In this document: piece after piece, positions 44,411-54,757 of the stretch | How the letters are laid out: every line of letters starts with the position of its first letter | Position numbering within the stretch: position 1 is the stretch's first letter | DNA from: Rhypophila decipiens | Lineage: Eukaryota > Ascomycota > Sordariomycetes > Sordariales > Naviculisporaceae | Length of the DNA: 64,000 nt | Direction of reading: 5' to 3' | Assembly (NCBI GenBank): GCA_033297075.1 | Contig: MU858122.1 | Coordinates: forward strand, 62,001 to 126,000 | The notes under the pieces: generated by a model | What the model saw: only the letters and a program-made list of their open reading frames with translations | What the model was told of the DNA's origin: nothing | The model's database searches: none | Translations under genes and position numbers: made by a program

Positions 44411-45633
44411 TTAAGCCTGACCGAAAGCACCCCACTCCCAAGGTCGCACCAGCTCTGGGTTAGCCCCCGTCTGCATGGCGTGTATCACCCATCCAGTATG
44501 TCTATCCTCCTCGCTCCAGTTCGTCCAGCTCTTCTTGTAGTACTTGTTATACGAATTGTAGACCCCGTTGACAATCTGCGCAAAGCGCTCGCCTCGCTCG
44601 GACTTGCAGATCTCGCGACATCTGGACACGATCTTGGATTTGGAGTCTCGGTCGCGGAGAGGACGACGATAGTCGCGGCGAACTATCAAACCAAAAGACA
44701 GAAAATGGTTATCGACGAGGCTCCAACTCTTCTTGCTTGGGCTTTGCTTGCTGGTGCTGCAAGTCCTTGACAGCCTCGATGCTGGTCTCCATGAACCGGT
44801 CAAACTCACCTTGGAATCTAGCCGCCAGGTAAACCTCCTGGAAATGCTGCTCGTCCTTGTCTGCCTTGGCCTTGTCTTTCCCAGGCTCGGCAGCCACTGC
44901 CTCCTCCTTGACGAGTGACAAGAGCTGCCCCTCCTTGTCATATCGGCGGCCGAGCTCTGCTGCAGCCAGGGCACAGAGCTTTTTCTTGATCGGCGGCCCA
45001 ATGTTGAGCGCCACCCAAGCATTGACCTCTTCTTGAATCTCGGTAAATTCCGGGCTGTCTTCGGTCGCCATATTGTGGAGGGCCAGAACCACAATTTTTC
45101 TGGCATCGAGCTTCTCGAGGTAGGTGGCGATCACCGGGTCCAGGTGCTTGGCCTGTTCTTCGGGAGAGAGGAACTTGCTCTGCGCCTCGGCGCTCACGCC
45201 CGTCACACGCGAACCGAAGATGGACAGGTACTGGTGGTCGTCCTGTGACTCGGCGGTCTCGGCTTCGGAGACGCCGTCGGGGTGTGATTCCGCCGGCACC
45301 GTGGAGGAGCTGTCTTGGGAGGCTGGGTCGGCGGTTGCCCCAGCCTCCTCAGGAAGCGCGCAGGATGGGTCTGCGGAGGCTGTGTCCACTGGGCTGGCGG
45401 GTTCCTCGTCAAAAGTGTTGTCTGTCGTGACAGTTTCACGGTTAGATAGATGTGGAATGACGGGAGAGTTATGCTCTGATCTCAGGTGTGAATTGGGTAG
45501 GGCTACCGGATAGGGGTTGGCTCTCGGATGGAGCGGCAGTCACACCGCTAGCAACAGCCTCCTCGGCCGCCTTAATGGAAGGTGGTCGAGACGCCTTCTT
45601 CTTGGACCTTCTTGCATTTCGATTGTTGGGCAT
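44411..45633 (-). CDS. unrecognised 341-residue protein
   Basis: Three exons, 45633-45546, 45475-44810 and 44682-44411; both introns begin with GTGTGA/GTGAGT donors and keep phase 1. The N-terminus is basic (MPNNRNARRSKKKASRPPS), followed by a Ser/Glu-rich low-complexity part, then a helical region (HLDPVIATYLEKLDARKIVV, EEVNAWVALNIGPPIKKKLC) and a charged C-terminal exon rich in Arg, Tyr and Trp ending VRPWEWGAFGQA. No membrane segment or known motif. I do not recognise the family. Its C-terminal exon is compositionally well ordered, so this is likely a real conserved fungal gene. Its position between the kinase and the TIM paralogue need not mean shared function. Confidence 0.65.
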
Positions 45634-46403
45634 CTTGAATGCTGTAGTGGTAATTATAGGGGTGCTTGGGAATGTATGTCCGTGGCAGGAGGAAGGTTTG
45701 AGGGGCCGGACTGTATTTGCTTGTCAGGAACAAGGAGGAGCTCCTGCAATTGTTTGATTGTATTTTCCTGCTGTTTGATTTTGAAATGTCTGGCAGTTCA
45801 TCTGACGGGGGTATGAAAATCCAGGGGCAGTGACGAAGCCTGTCCTATACCTCCCGCTATTATCCCTCCTGATTGGCCAATACCCAGGGAATCTGCCGGA
45901 TCGGGAGGGAAGCGGTCAAAGCCAGCTGCTCTCTCGTACGGATCGAAGGTTGTGCCGCCCCTCCAGGACCCTTTACAGCCCGCTCCTGTACGTCAGGGGT
46001 CCTCTATGGTGGAGGGGATGAGAGCCTCAGAAGGTATTGGGGAGTGATTAGTCACTTCCTTTCCTGAGAGCACGGTAGGCCGGAGAAACCACGGAGACAT
46101 TCAGTCGCTGGAGTGCCTATACATAGGGAGTCTTCTTCCTCTTGCACCACACCGATGTCTTCTTCCTCTCCCACCACACCGATCTCTTCCTGAACAAAAT
46201 TCGCAAGCCTTCGCTCTGCTCCCACAAAACCATCAATCGAAACTCGGAACCGCAACACTTGTTCTATTTTCTTTTCAATCGTCAGCAGACATTCTTTGAT
46301 CGACCTGCTCTTGTCTCACGATAGCCTCCTCACAATACCTTCTTCCAGTCACTTGATCCTGGCCTCAAGAGCATCGGCAAGGCGGCCAACCAATAACATC
46401 ACC
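45634..46403. other. intergenic, start of the atypical region
   Basis: 770 bases without supported genes. Contains a short direct repeat CTTCTTCCTCTT/C-CACCACACCGAT at 46131-46175. Confidence 0.4.
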
Positions 46404-46627
46404 ATGTCTGCTGAACTAGGACTGTCGGTCTCCATCTCTGACCAGAAAGACCACATGTCAGGTTCGTCGCTTTCTGTTGCTACAAGTTTTTGTTGATTGA
46501 TTTTGTACTCAGACTAACTCAAGTCTATTCTTCTCTAGTATTCCTATGGGACGCTCTGATCCAGAAAAATCAAACACGAACCCGAACACCATTCCCAAGA
46601 CCTCGCGCATTCCCATCGAGGGTCTGA
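46404..46627 (+). CDS. 48-residue spliced reading frame at the first unit of a triplicated module
   Basis: Two exons, 46404-46461 and 46539-46627, with donor GTTCGT, a GACTAAC branch site and a CTCTAG acceptor; translation starts MSAELGLSVSISDQKDHMS and ends in an Arg/Pro-rich tail. The exon-intron-exon unit recurs twice downstream with the same donor, branch and acceptor positions, so the true product may be longer, alternatively spliced, or non-coding. No homology recognised. Low confidence as a protein, higher as a structured transcript. Confidence 0.35.
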
Positions 46628-47030
46628 CATCGTGAGCCATCGGATTCAGTCAACAAGACGTTAAACAGAAAGGCCCACATCTCAGGTTCGTCTCTTCTCT
46701 TGTCACGAGTAATCTCGATTGATTCTGCACTCCGACTAACTCCAAGCTGCTCTTCTCTAGTGTACGCATCAGACGCTCTTCTCCGCAAGAATCAAATACG
46801 AACCCGGGAGCCCTTCCCAATACCTCCTGCATTCCCTCGAGGGTCGGAAAGGGGGTGAGCCAGCGAATCCAGTCAAGCAAGGTCCACATGTCAGGTTCGT
46901 CTCCCTTTCTTGCCACGAGTTCTCTCAATTGATTATGTACTCGGACTAACTCCAAGCCGCCATTCTCTAGTGTTCCCACGGGATGCTCTGCTCCGCATGA
47001 ATCAAAGCAAACTCAAGCCGCGCAGGCGGC
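46451..47030 (+). repeat. triplicated exon-intron module (about 210-223 bp units)
   Basis: Three diverged direct copies begin near 46452, 46675 and 46884. Each has CCACAT(G/C)TCAGGTTCGTC, a TGACTAAC-type branch (ACTAACTCAAG or ACTAACTCCAAG), (C/T)TCTCTAGT and then a GACGCTCT...AATCAAA exon. Copies differ by substitutions and small indels; the second and third are less coding-competent. Confidence 0.8.
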
Positions 47031-47528
47031 GACTATGTCAATGGTCTCAAGACTCTCAACAAGCAACATGACCCGCGAGGGGGGGCCGGGGAGCAGCTCT
47101 TCGCCGGCGGGCGACTGAAAACCGGGCGGCCCAGCGCCTGGCCAGCGAGGAGCCGCCCGCCCACACCCCGGCCCTCCCTCCGGAGCCAACGAGCTCCAGT
47201 TTCAATGGGCTGAGAGCCCAGACCTTAACTCGATTACCGGCCCCTACTATACGCCCACCAGGGCACTTCCAGCAGACCGATCTACCTGGTTCACTCGTCC
47301 TGATGACGATGACGACGATGATGAGGGCAGCGTCGAGCATGTCGAGCACGTCGACCACGTCAATCACGTCAACCACACCGGCGGCCAGAACCAGCCCATT
47401 CGTCCCGCTCTCGCCGAGCGTGGGAATATCAAAACACGCACTCGAAACGGTTGGGGGTGCACGTCGAGTTGCAAGGATTCGCCACAACGCCATCCTGCTT
47501 GGATGTTTCCCTTGCTGCGGGACATGGC
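47031..47528. other. GC-rich, low-complexity stretch
   Basis: GC-rich sequence with a degenerate ACG/TCG trinucleotide stretch at 47300-47380. Frames on both strands are compositionally biased and I do not call a gene. Confidence 0.4.
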
Positions 47529-47609
47529 AGCTGGTCGTTGGGCATCTTAATATACGAGATGTTGTGCGGATATACGCCTTTTTGGGACGGCGGGTCTCCT
47601 ATGAAAATA
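47529..47609 (+). pseudogene. fragment of a cAMP-dependent protein kinase catalytic subunit
   Basis: Twenty-seven codons read SWSLGILIYEMLCGYTPFWD followed by GGSPMKI, which is the subdomain IX block of fungal PKA catalytic subunits (normally preceded by DWW and followed by YENIL). Neither flank continues the kinase: upstream is GHG, downstream the frame enters unrelated sequence that encodes something on the other strand. It is an isolated gene scrap. Confidence 0.8.
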
Positions 47610-47760
47610 GTAACAAGGCCGCCGATGCCGCAAACCATCCAGAACACGTTTGCAATCCCACCGAGGTAAACCCCCAGCACGACCGGACTTATGAGGTTAC
47701 CCGACATTCGACGTCCCACTCGGATGTTACTAAGCATCAGTGGCTCTGGTATTGACGACT
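47610..47760 (-). pseudogene. fragment of a predicted membrane protein
   Basis: Read on the minus strand this gives NIRVGRRMSGNLISPVVLGV then YLGGIANVFWMVCGIGGLVT, a hydrophobic segment abutting the PKA fragment at about 47610 in opposite orientation. The parent gene is not recognised. Supported only by hydrophobic pattern and sharp junction. Confidence 0.35.
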
Positions 47761-48851
47761 TGCCAATCCATTCGAACTGGAGAGACGCAGCCGGTGCTCC
47801 CCAAGTGTCGACCAAGGGCGGCATCCCCCCTTGGCGGCAAGGCAAGCAGGGCGGAGAACCCATCTGCCCGGGGCACCAGAACTAGCCCGGATCCTCCTTC
47901 TCTGATCCTCACACTCGTCGATCCGCTGAGCCCCAGGCATGCCTCGCTTTTGAATCAAGAGAATTTGAAAGATAGACCGGCATTTCTTCGGGCGGCTTGT
48001 GGAAAGGCTGAGAGCACGAGATCATCGACATCATGATACCCCTTCTTTTCACAAGAAGACCGACGTTTGACTTGCAAGGATTCGCAACAACAGCTCTCGC
48101 CGACGTTTGTTTCATTACACATGCGGGTTTGACGCCCAACTTTTCCAGCGGCCCCGAGTCGGCGACGACCCTCACCCCCCCACTGGCGTCATGACAATCA
48201 CTCTGTCGCCTCCCGTGTCGGCCCCAATCTCGAACGGACCGTTTGGAGCTTGGATGGTAGCGCCACAAGCCCAGCCCCGAAAGCCGACCGACGACGCTCA
48301 TCCAAGACGTATCGGACCAAAGAAGGCAGCCCGGCAGTTGAAAAGGCTGTTAGGGACGTTCTTTTTCCAGACGCCGACAAATCTGCCGCGGCTCCTCTCT
48401 ATCTCAACGCCGGAAACACGGCTGGATTGAACGGACTGGGAACTGCCGCAATACATTCTGATGCTGTGGATTCTTCGGTTGTTGAGCCGATTCGGTTACA
48501 TATCCAAAACGGCGATGCCGGCAAGGGCAACAAGATCACGCTCAACTCGGAGATGTCCACTTGTCCACTATGCTCCAGACGGATGGCACTCCCGAGAATC
48601 AGTGTTCAAGAATTATCATGGCTGCGCGTGCTTCCGAGAATGATTTTGGCGCTTCTACAACCTATGCCAGGGTGGAATGCTCTCAATCCTCAAAGCGAAT
48701 TCCAGTTTCTGTTCAGCCGCCCCGGGAACCGGTATAACACGCCCTCGGTCCAGTAGCGACAAGAGCCAAGGTTGCAGTAGGGTTACATATCGTCGCCCAT
48801 ATGGCCCTCAAGACCCGGAAGCAACGCCAGTTCGGTCGAGGGCCCATTGGT
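47761..48851. other. mosaic region with broken frames
   Basis: Contains an open stretch at 48250-48545 (DRRRSSKTYRTKEGSPAVEK...LYLNAGNTAGLNGLG) that may be another gene scrap. No start, end or splice sites can be justified. Confidence 0.35.
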
Positions 48852-49181
48852 ATGAATCTGGCCGAGATCTCGATGAGAAACTGGGTAATTCCGCCCAGCA
48901 CGGTGATCACGGATGCGCCAGCTGTCAGAACAGCCGCCATGACCTCCCTGGGAATCATATGCCTCGTGGCGACGTTTGTCGGAACACTCTATACGACTGC
49001 TCCGGACGCCTTGGTATCCCCAAACCTGAAATTTGGGGTCCTACAGTGGAAGACCTTGCAGACCAATGCTACGGCCAGTTGCGCTTACCTCCCTTACACG
49101 AGAGAGACGTGCGTGACACCCATCGACAAGGCAGAGCCGATCATGTTCCGAGCGTCGACGAGATATGGGAATGGATACTAG
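48852..49181 (+). pseudogene. partial fungal membrane protein
   Basis: Reads MNLAEISMRNWVIPPSTVIT then a hydrophobic segment AAMTSLGIICLVATFVGTLY, then a stretch with Cys residues (SCAYLPYTRETCVTPIDKAE) before the frame stops at 49181. The pattern matches the start of large fungal plasma-membrane proteins with widely spaced TM segments, but only this slice is present. Confidence 0.45.
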
Positions 49182-49663
49182 CCCCACGCCACCTCCAGCC
49201 AAGTCTCTGTGTGTTGCTGCTGGGCGCAATTTCCAGACCCTGGGGTCTCTGGCCAGTCCCCTATCCGGCAGGCTGCACCGTTCTCTTCGACAAACATACA
49301 CCGACTCAGCCAAATCGTCCAATGGCAACGCAACAGCGACGAGGCCGTTGTAGACTCTCCAACGAGCCGCCGAGGTAGACAAGTCACATAAAGTCACAGA
49401 CGAAAGGGTCAGATCCCCGCAATCACTACTTGTATTTATTTTTATAAAAGTATTGCGCAGGTCTTTCAACGTTCAAACTAGAGGATGATGGGGACCTCGC
49501 AAGGTGGTGCATCATTGCGAGGTCCCCATCATATATTGCAAGACTGACACCATTTTGGTCGGAAAATCGAGGAAATATGGGTCGTCGTCGCCGAAGCACC
49601 ACCTACAGGACTTTGAGAAGGTGGTGGGGACGGGGTGTTGGAAAGGGTGTGGCTCTGTCCGGC
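49182..49663. other. no gene seen
   Basis: Broken frames only. The block GTGGGGACCTCGCAAGGTGG / its near copy at 49487-49530 forms a small inverted repeat around 49505. Confidence 0.35.
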
Positions 49664-49687
49664 CCTCGGTGGGTACATGAGGGAGAG
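49664..49687 (+). repeat. 24-bp direct repeat, copy 1
   Basis: Identical to 49808-49831 (begins CCTCGGTGGGTACATGAGGG), 144 bases apart, inside otherwise unique sequence. Confidence 0.85.
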
Positions 49688-49807
49688 GAACAAGGCTCTG
49701 TCCGGACCAGAAGTCGCTGATAGGCTCGGTTGTGGTGGCCAACATTGCCTTCCAGAAACTTGTCGCCTGCAGGGATCCGGACAAGCCGCAGTGGTCGACT
49801 CTTCGGT

Positions 49808-49831
49808 CCTCGGTGGGTACATGAGGGAGAG
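49808..49831 (+). repeat. 24-bp direct repeat, copy 2
   Basis: Second identical copy of the block at 49664-49687. A related pair of blocks (ACCTxCAGGACTTTGAGAAG) occurs at about 49601 and 50087, so the 49.6-50.2 kb segment looks internally duplicated and diverged. Confidence 0.8.
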
Positions 49832-49920
49832 AAGTTTTCTTGAGCTAGAACAATCAATTCAACCCAATTCAGCCATACTACTTGACTTGAACTACTTGAA
49901 CGGCTTGAACGAGTGGATCC

Positions 49921-50184
49921 GTGATACATGACCCTAATCCTAATCCTGATCCGACTGTTCGGCTTGGAAAACTGGAAGAGTTATCTTCTTCCACTTCGAC
50001 CCACAGGAGAATCCCACCGGCCACCGGACCTTGCAGGTTCACACTCGACTATTGGACGACGACATCCGAGGTCGGGGCAGAGTACCACCTCCAGGACTTT
50101 GAGAAGGTTGTTGAGATGGGGTGGAACTTCCACCGGGTGCCGGGGTTGGACTTGACCGCGAAGGACAGCTTGAAGGCGCTCTGA
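49921..50184 (+). pseudogene. short open frame, possible gene remnant
   Basis: Encodes DPNPNPDPTVRLGKLEE and HLQDFEKVVEMGWNFHRVPG; the HLQDFEKVV block is also encoded near 49600, so this seems to be one of two diverged copies of an unknown coding segment. Family not recognised. Confidence 0.25.
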
Positions 50185-50882
50185 GAGCATGGGCACTGCT
50201 GTCCGTCTTCTTTCCGACGAGGCAATTGTTGTAACATAGGATTTTTATTGTCAGAATGATGCTCTTAAGAATGCGGTCAAGAGCCAAAAGAGGAAGGGGA
50301 AGGAGCCAAAGGGTCTCCGAACGCTTGGAACAAAGATTCCTCGGTTTTTTCGACGTGTTAAGTAGGGGATGGTGGGGACCTGGAGATTTGAAAGCAGAGC
50401 ATGGTTGATATGTCGTATTCTTTAGTAGAATGTCGAGTTCATAAAATGATAGAAAGAAGTCTGGCGTTCTGTGCTTCACCGTCCACGTTATGGTGATAAT
50501 ATCACGATCTCAGGGTTAGGGTCAGAAACATTTCAGCACTTACACCGGGGTGGTCCTCTGGAAGCCGGACTTGCCTGTTGTGGTAAGCCGTTCTACAGTG
50601 CCCATTCTTACCAACCACAGGGCTCCCGGTGGTGGGGCGATAAGTCCAGAGAGGTCCACTATGAATGGATATGAGCTGTCTAGCACTACGTCAGTGAAGA
50701 TGAAGGGGGGCCAATGGGAGCAGCGAGCGAGCTTTTCACCTCAACATCAGCAGTACTTTCCACGGTGAGTACATACTTACCGGCCTTTTTTTACACGGCG
50801 TCGAGGTCTAACACGAAACAAATTTTTTCCAAAAGGAACAAGTTACCACTCTCTACAGTTGCAAATCCAACAATCGCCGAAG
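50185..50882. other. upstream region of the TIM-like gene
   Basis: 700 bases, the presumed promoter of the isomerase. Has a short telomere-like AGGGTTAGGGT at about 50511, too short to mean a telomere. No gene. Confidence 0.4.
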
Positions 50883-51719
50883 ATGTCTACCCCCGGCCGC
50901 CCCCCGCGCAAATGCAGACGCATAGTAGGCGTCTCAACAAAGATGTACTTCTCCGCCGACAAAACCACAAACTTCACATCAACATTCTCCTCCAATCTCA
51001 ATGATCTCCTCGAACCGGAGCGCCTGAAAATCGCCTCCACGACGGACGTCTTTATCATTCCCGATTTCATCCAGCTACGAGGGGTGATTGACAGTCTGCG
51101 CTCAAGGCCTCCCAATCTCGGCGGGACGGAAAGTATCCTTGTCGGCGCGCAGGATTGTCACTGGGAGGATTACGGGTCGTTCACGGGGGAGGTCTCGCCC
51201 GCTGTTTTGGCTGCTGTTGGATGTCGGATTGTGGAGCTGGGGCATGCGGAACGGAGGAGATTGTTTGGCGAGACGGACGAGACGACTGCGAAAAAGGCTG
51301 CTGCTGTTGTTAGGAATGGCATGATTCCTTTGGTCTGTGTGGGAGAGGTCTCTCAGCCGCAGGTGGGTACAGAGGGACTGGAGAAGGCGGTTGAGGAGGT
51401 CATGGTCCAGGTGAGGTCTGTGCTTGCTGCGATAGCTGATAAAGAGGCCGAGGTGATTCTGGCTTATGAGCCGGTCTGGGCTATTGGTGCTAGTGAGCCG
51501 GCGGGCGTGGATCATGTACTTGGTGTTGTGAGGAGGATAAGGGAGAACGAGGAGTTCCAGGCGAGAATGGAAGGGTCGGTTCGGATCTTGTACGGGGGGA
51601 GTGCTGGACCGGGCTTGTTTGACAAGTTGAAGAGCGAGTTGGATGGTTTGTTCCTTGGGCGGTTTGCGCATGATCCGGAGCAGTTTGTCAAGACCATCAG
51701 GGAAGTCGCGGAGGCTTGA
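50883..51719 (+). CDS. triosephosphate isomerase paralogue, probable erythrulose-1-phosphate isomerase
   Basis: TIM-barrel isomerase, single exon, 278 residues from the ATG at 50883 (the frame further upstream opens only at a TTG). Catalytic residues are in place: Lys20 in VSTKMYF, His121 in LGHAERRRLFGE and Glu196 in AYEPVWAIG; the phosphate loop is YGGSAGPG (238-244). It differs from glycolytic TIM (about 250 residues): the NWKMN strand is replaced by STKMYF, there is a longer N-terminus, and the flexible loop is followed by ASEPAGVDHV. Such paralogues act as L-erythrulose-1-phosphate isomerase (LerI, EYI1) or EryH in tetritol catabolism. Cluster context with kinase and RpiB supports this, not glycolysis. 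Confidence 0.85.
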   Translation: MSTPGRPPRKCRRIVGVSTKMYFSADKTTNFTSTFSSNLNDLLEPERLKIASTTDVFIIPDFIQLRGVIDSLRSRPPNLGGTESILVGAQDCHWEDYGSFTGEVSPAVLAAVGCRIVELGHAERRRLFGETDETTAKKAAAVVRNGMIPLVCVGEVSQPQVGTEGLEKAVEEVMVQVRSVLAAIADKEAEVILAYEPVWAIGASEPAGVDHVLGVVRRIRENEEFQARMEGSVRILYGGSAGPGLFDKLKSELDGLFLGRFAHDPEQFVKTIREVAEA

Positions 51720-54610
51720 TTCGTGTCCTAAGTAAGCCAACTCGCGGTGCCTGGGCTGTTAGTTTATATCTATCCATTCCGATGGGTCAAAAGCCCCGAT
51801 AGGCGGATAGCGCTTCAAATACATCGTGCGCATTGTTACGCATATCCGATGATGTGACCCATTATTAAACTCGTGTATGAATGTAGGACCTAATTGAGTC
51901 GACAGTCCGCTGGTTATTAGGCATGGAGAACTGGTAGCCAGTGTCACAAACAAAGTGATGGCTAGGAGGTCCCGAGGAAGAAGGATAATTCGGCTTGGCA
52001 AGTAAAGACAAAGACACTGGACAGAGAATACAACACGAGGCTTGAAGAGACATTACTTCATTCCACGTCCTTCGCGGTCTTTTGGTAACCTCTTGTCCGA
52101 AATTGATGAAGACTCTTCTAGTTCCTCGCAAGAACAAATTTGGAGGTTATGGCTTGGTTGAGCAGCAGGCTTGAAAAACAAGTTCGAAGCAGCTGAGTGA
52201 CTGGCGAGATCAAACCCAGCTCCCTGTTAAGAACAAGAATGACGCAGACTCCTAGGACTTTTCCACAGATCCCGACGTGCTACACACTTCCCCTTCAAAG
52301 GGGAAGAGAAAGTCGAGTAGCCCACTGCTACAACCAGCGGCAATTTCCTTTCTGGGGGAAAGGCCATTGTCATCATCGTCTCCGTCGTCTCGGAGTGGGT
52401 TGCCAGAGGCAGAGAAAAGGCCATAGCAAGCAGCCAAAAGGCCTCGTCATCGTCGGGTTGCCTTTTTTCTTGCTTGGGCGTCCTTGGCTGCCGGAACCAC
52501 GATCCCATGTCTTGTACCCCGTAGAAGGATCTTGAATTTTCCCTGAGCGAGACAGGAAGCAAAAGCCCTTTCCTAGCTGATTTCCAACGCCACCGCAAAC
52601 GCTTGGAACGCGGCAGTCAGGGTCCACGTCGTTATGTAGTTACAACAGCTCACAATGACGGCCGGACATCCAAACTTGTTTGGTGTTGCCGGGTCTTCAT
52701 ATTCCCTCGCCATAACGCACGCCACCAGTACCAAAGCCGGATTGTCTCCAACCCACACTGGCAGTGTACTATGCTCACCTAGCAAGCAACAGGGGACGAA
52801 ACCACGAGAACAATGACAACGCTGATGCCTACAGTGCAGTAACACCGCGGCCGCCAGAGCCGGACACCGCGGCCGCCCCCCTACGCCTCTGAACGTGCAG
52901 TTCAATCCCGGGCGTCGTACCACGAGAGACAGAGAGCACGTCGACGTCTCGCATGACAACCGGACAGTACGAATCTATGGCCATTATCCCGCAATAGCCG
53001 GAAAAGACGATCTGATGGCGAATTTTGCGATAGCAGATCGTAGGTCTGTAACCGAGGATATGAGGGAGTTCATGACGATGCTCATGATATCGTCGTCGAA
53101 AGCTCCTGAAGGATCAAGTTGAGGAGAAGAGAATGGCTGCCCTTTTAGACACACCATCTAAAATGCCCTCGAAAAAGGCGGTTGTAGCTTCGGCCACGTA
53201 CAAGGAATACATTCCAATCTTGCTATATCCTGTCATCGGTCCGCTGGTTACTAAGAGCTATGTCAGAGAAGGCTTTGGGTATACAGTATACTGCTAAAAG
53301 GTTAACAATGGCGTATATCAAGTCTCGTGCTTTCAGATCACGGAAACACTAAGAATACGAACCGGTCATAGAACAAGTCTGAACGTTTAAGGGCACACGA
53401 CGCAAAGTTTCAACACACTGAAATGGAAGAAACAGATAGAGATATATTTTTCAGCTGATAATTCTAACCCCAGACCCGGCCATGTCCACAGTCCAACCGC
53501 ATCCTTTCGAAAAGTCGGTACCGCTCGTCGTGAATAGAAACTATCTGCTGGATAACTGTTAGATATATGATAATAAAGCACAAAGAATACCCGAAAGAAT
53601 AGTTCTTACATTTTCAAACGGCCACACACGGTGCCGCCGCAACAGCGTCCCAGCGGAGCGGCCAGCCAGCCTTGATTAGTTCATGCCTGTCATATCGCAA
53701 TACGTCAATGACTGCTCAAAGCGGAACGTCGAAATACAACCTACAACATGATGATTCCCTTGGTCAGCTGGGAAATATATCTGTTCTCGGTCTTATCTGG
53801 TCGAAACTCGTGCGGTCGATTTGTAGGAAGTTGGACTGCATTCCAGACCTTGCTGCAAAGGCATAGGCTTGAGATGCCTGTATGCCGACACAACGGTCAA
53901 ACGCGGCCGTGGTCGCCCTCTGCCTGACCTTTTCAGTTGTGTCGTTTTGCTTGACAAGCTGGTAGATAATGAGACTTGTCATCTTCAGATCCGACACCAT
54001 CTCCCTGTTCCCAGGATCGAGGATCATCTGTACTACATGTTCACATCGATGGCCAACCATCTGTTCTCTCCGGAGGTTGGCCACGACAAGTGCAAGCAGT
54101 GGGCAGTGGAGCAAAGGCTGGCGCGACGGCTGGCGCGAAGGAAGCTCGCACAACTCGCAGCACCGCCAGAAAGAATGCGAATAGCGGCGAGGACCACCCC
54201 TCGGATCAGAATACCAAAGAAACCCACCATCGAGCTCCCCCAGCTTGGGAAGGAGACGAGGGCATTATGCCTAAGACACCCATCTGGCCGGACCGCATAA
54301 AGACGCGAGCGGACGAGGCAGTCCAGCTTGAGCGCCCCAAGAGAACACAGAAGATCGTCGTCGCCGCAAGCGATCTTTCTCGGAGTACGCCATGAGAAGG
54401 CAACAAGCGCAAGTACTCATGTGAGCCGTGACGCCCACCAAAGAATATCCGTGGTACAGTCTGATATCACCTGCAAGAAGTTCGGTACTGACAAATAGAA
54501 GAGAGCGCAAAACCTACCGTCTGCTGGCCCCGGGGCCCCCGGGTTTCAAGCTGGACCGGTTGGTCCGCTGCCGGTCGTCGTAAATCTATTTCCATTGTTA
54601 GCCCTCTCGG
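51720..54610. other. 2.9-kb gene-poor region
   Basis: No gene I can defend. A frame at 52895-53122 contains TVRIYGHYPAIAGKDD, faintly like a motif of a fungus-specific C-terminal domain (DUF7924-like), and a minus-strand frame at 53764-54153 has protein-like composition (MTSLIIYQLVKQNDTTEKVR); both are probably remnants. Confidence 0.35.
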
Positions 54611-54612
54611 TA

Positions 54613-54646
54613 CAACGCCACGTAAAAAGTCTTTGGACACGGACCA
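54613..54646 (+). repeat. left terminal inverted repeat
   Basis: Matches the reverse complement of 55955-55988 over 34 bases with a single mismatch; the outer edge abuts the TA at 54611. Confidence 0.92.
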
Positions 54647-54757
54647 ACCCCACCTACCACCACACCCACAACCACCCATTTCAAACATCAATTGCACAGC
54701 CAATTTATATACAAATCTAATATAAATTAGTGTTCTATAAAACTCAGAATCTGGGCT

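Noticed and set aside
50508..50525. Telomere-like AGGGTTAGGGT
   Set aside because: Fewer than two full hexamer units and no array; chance occurrence is likely.
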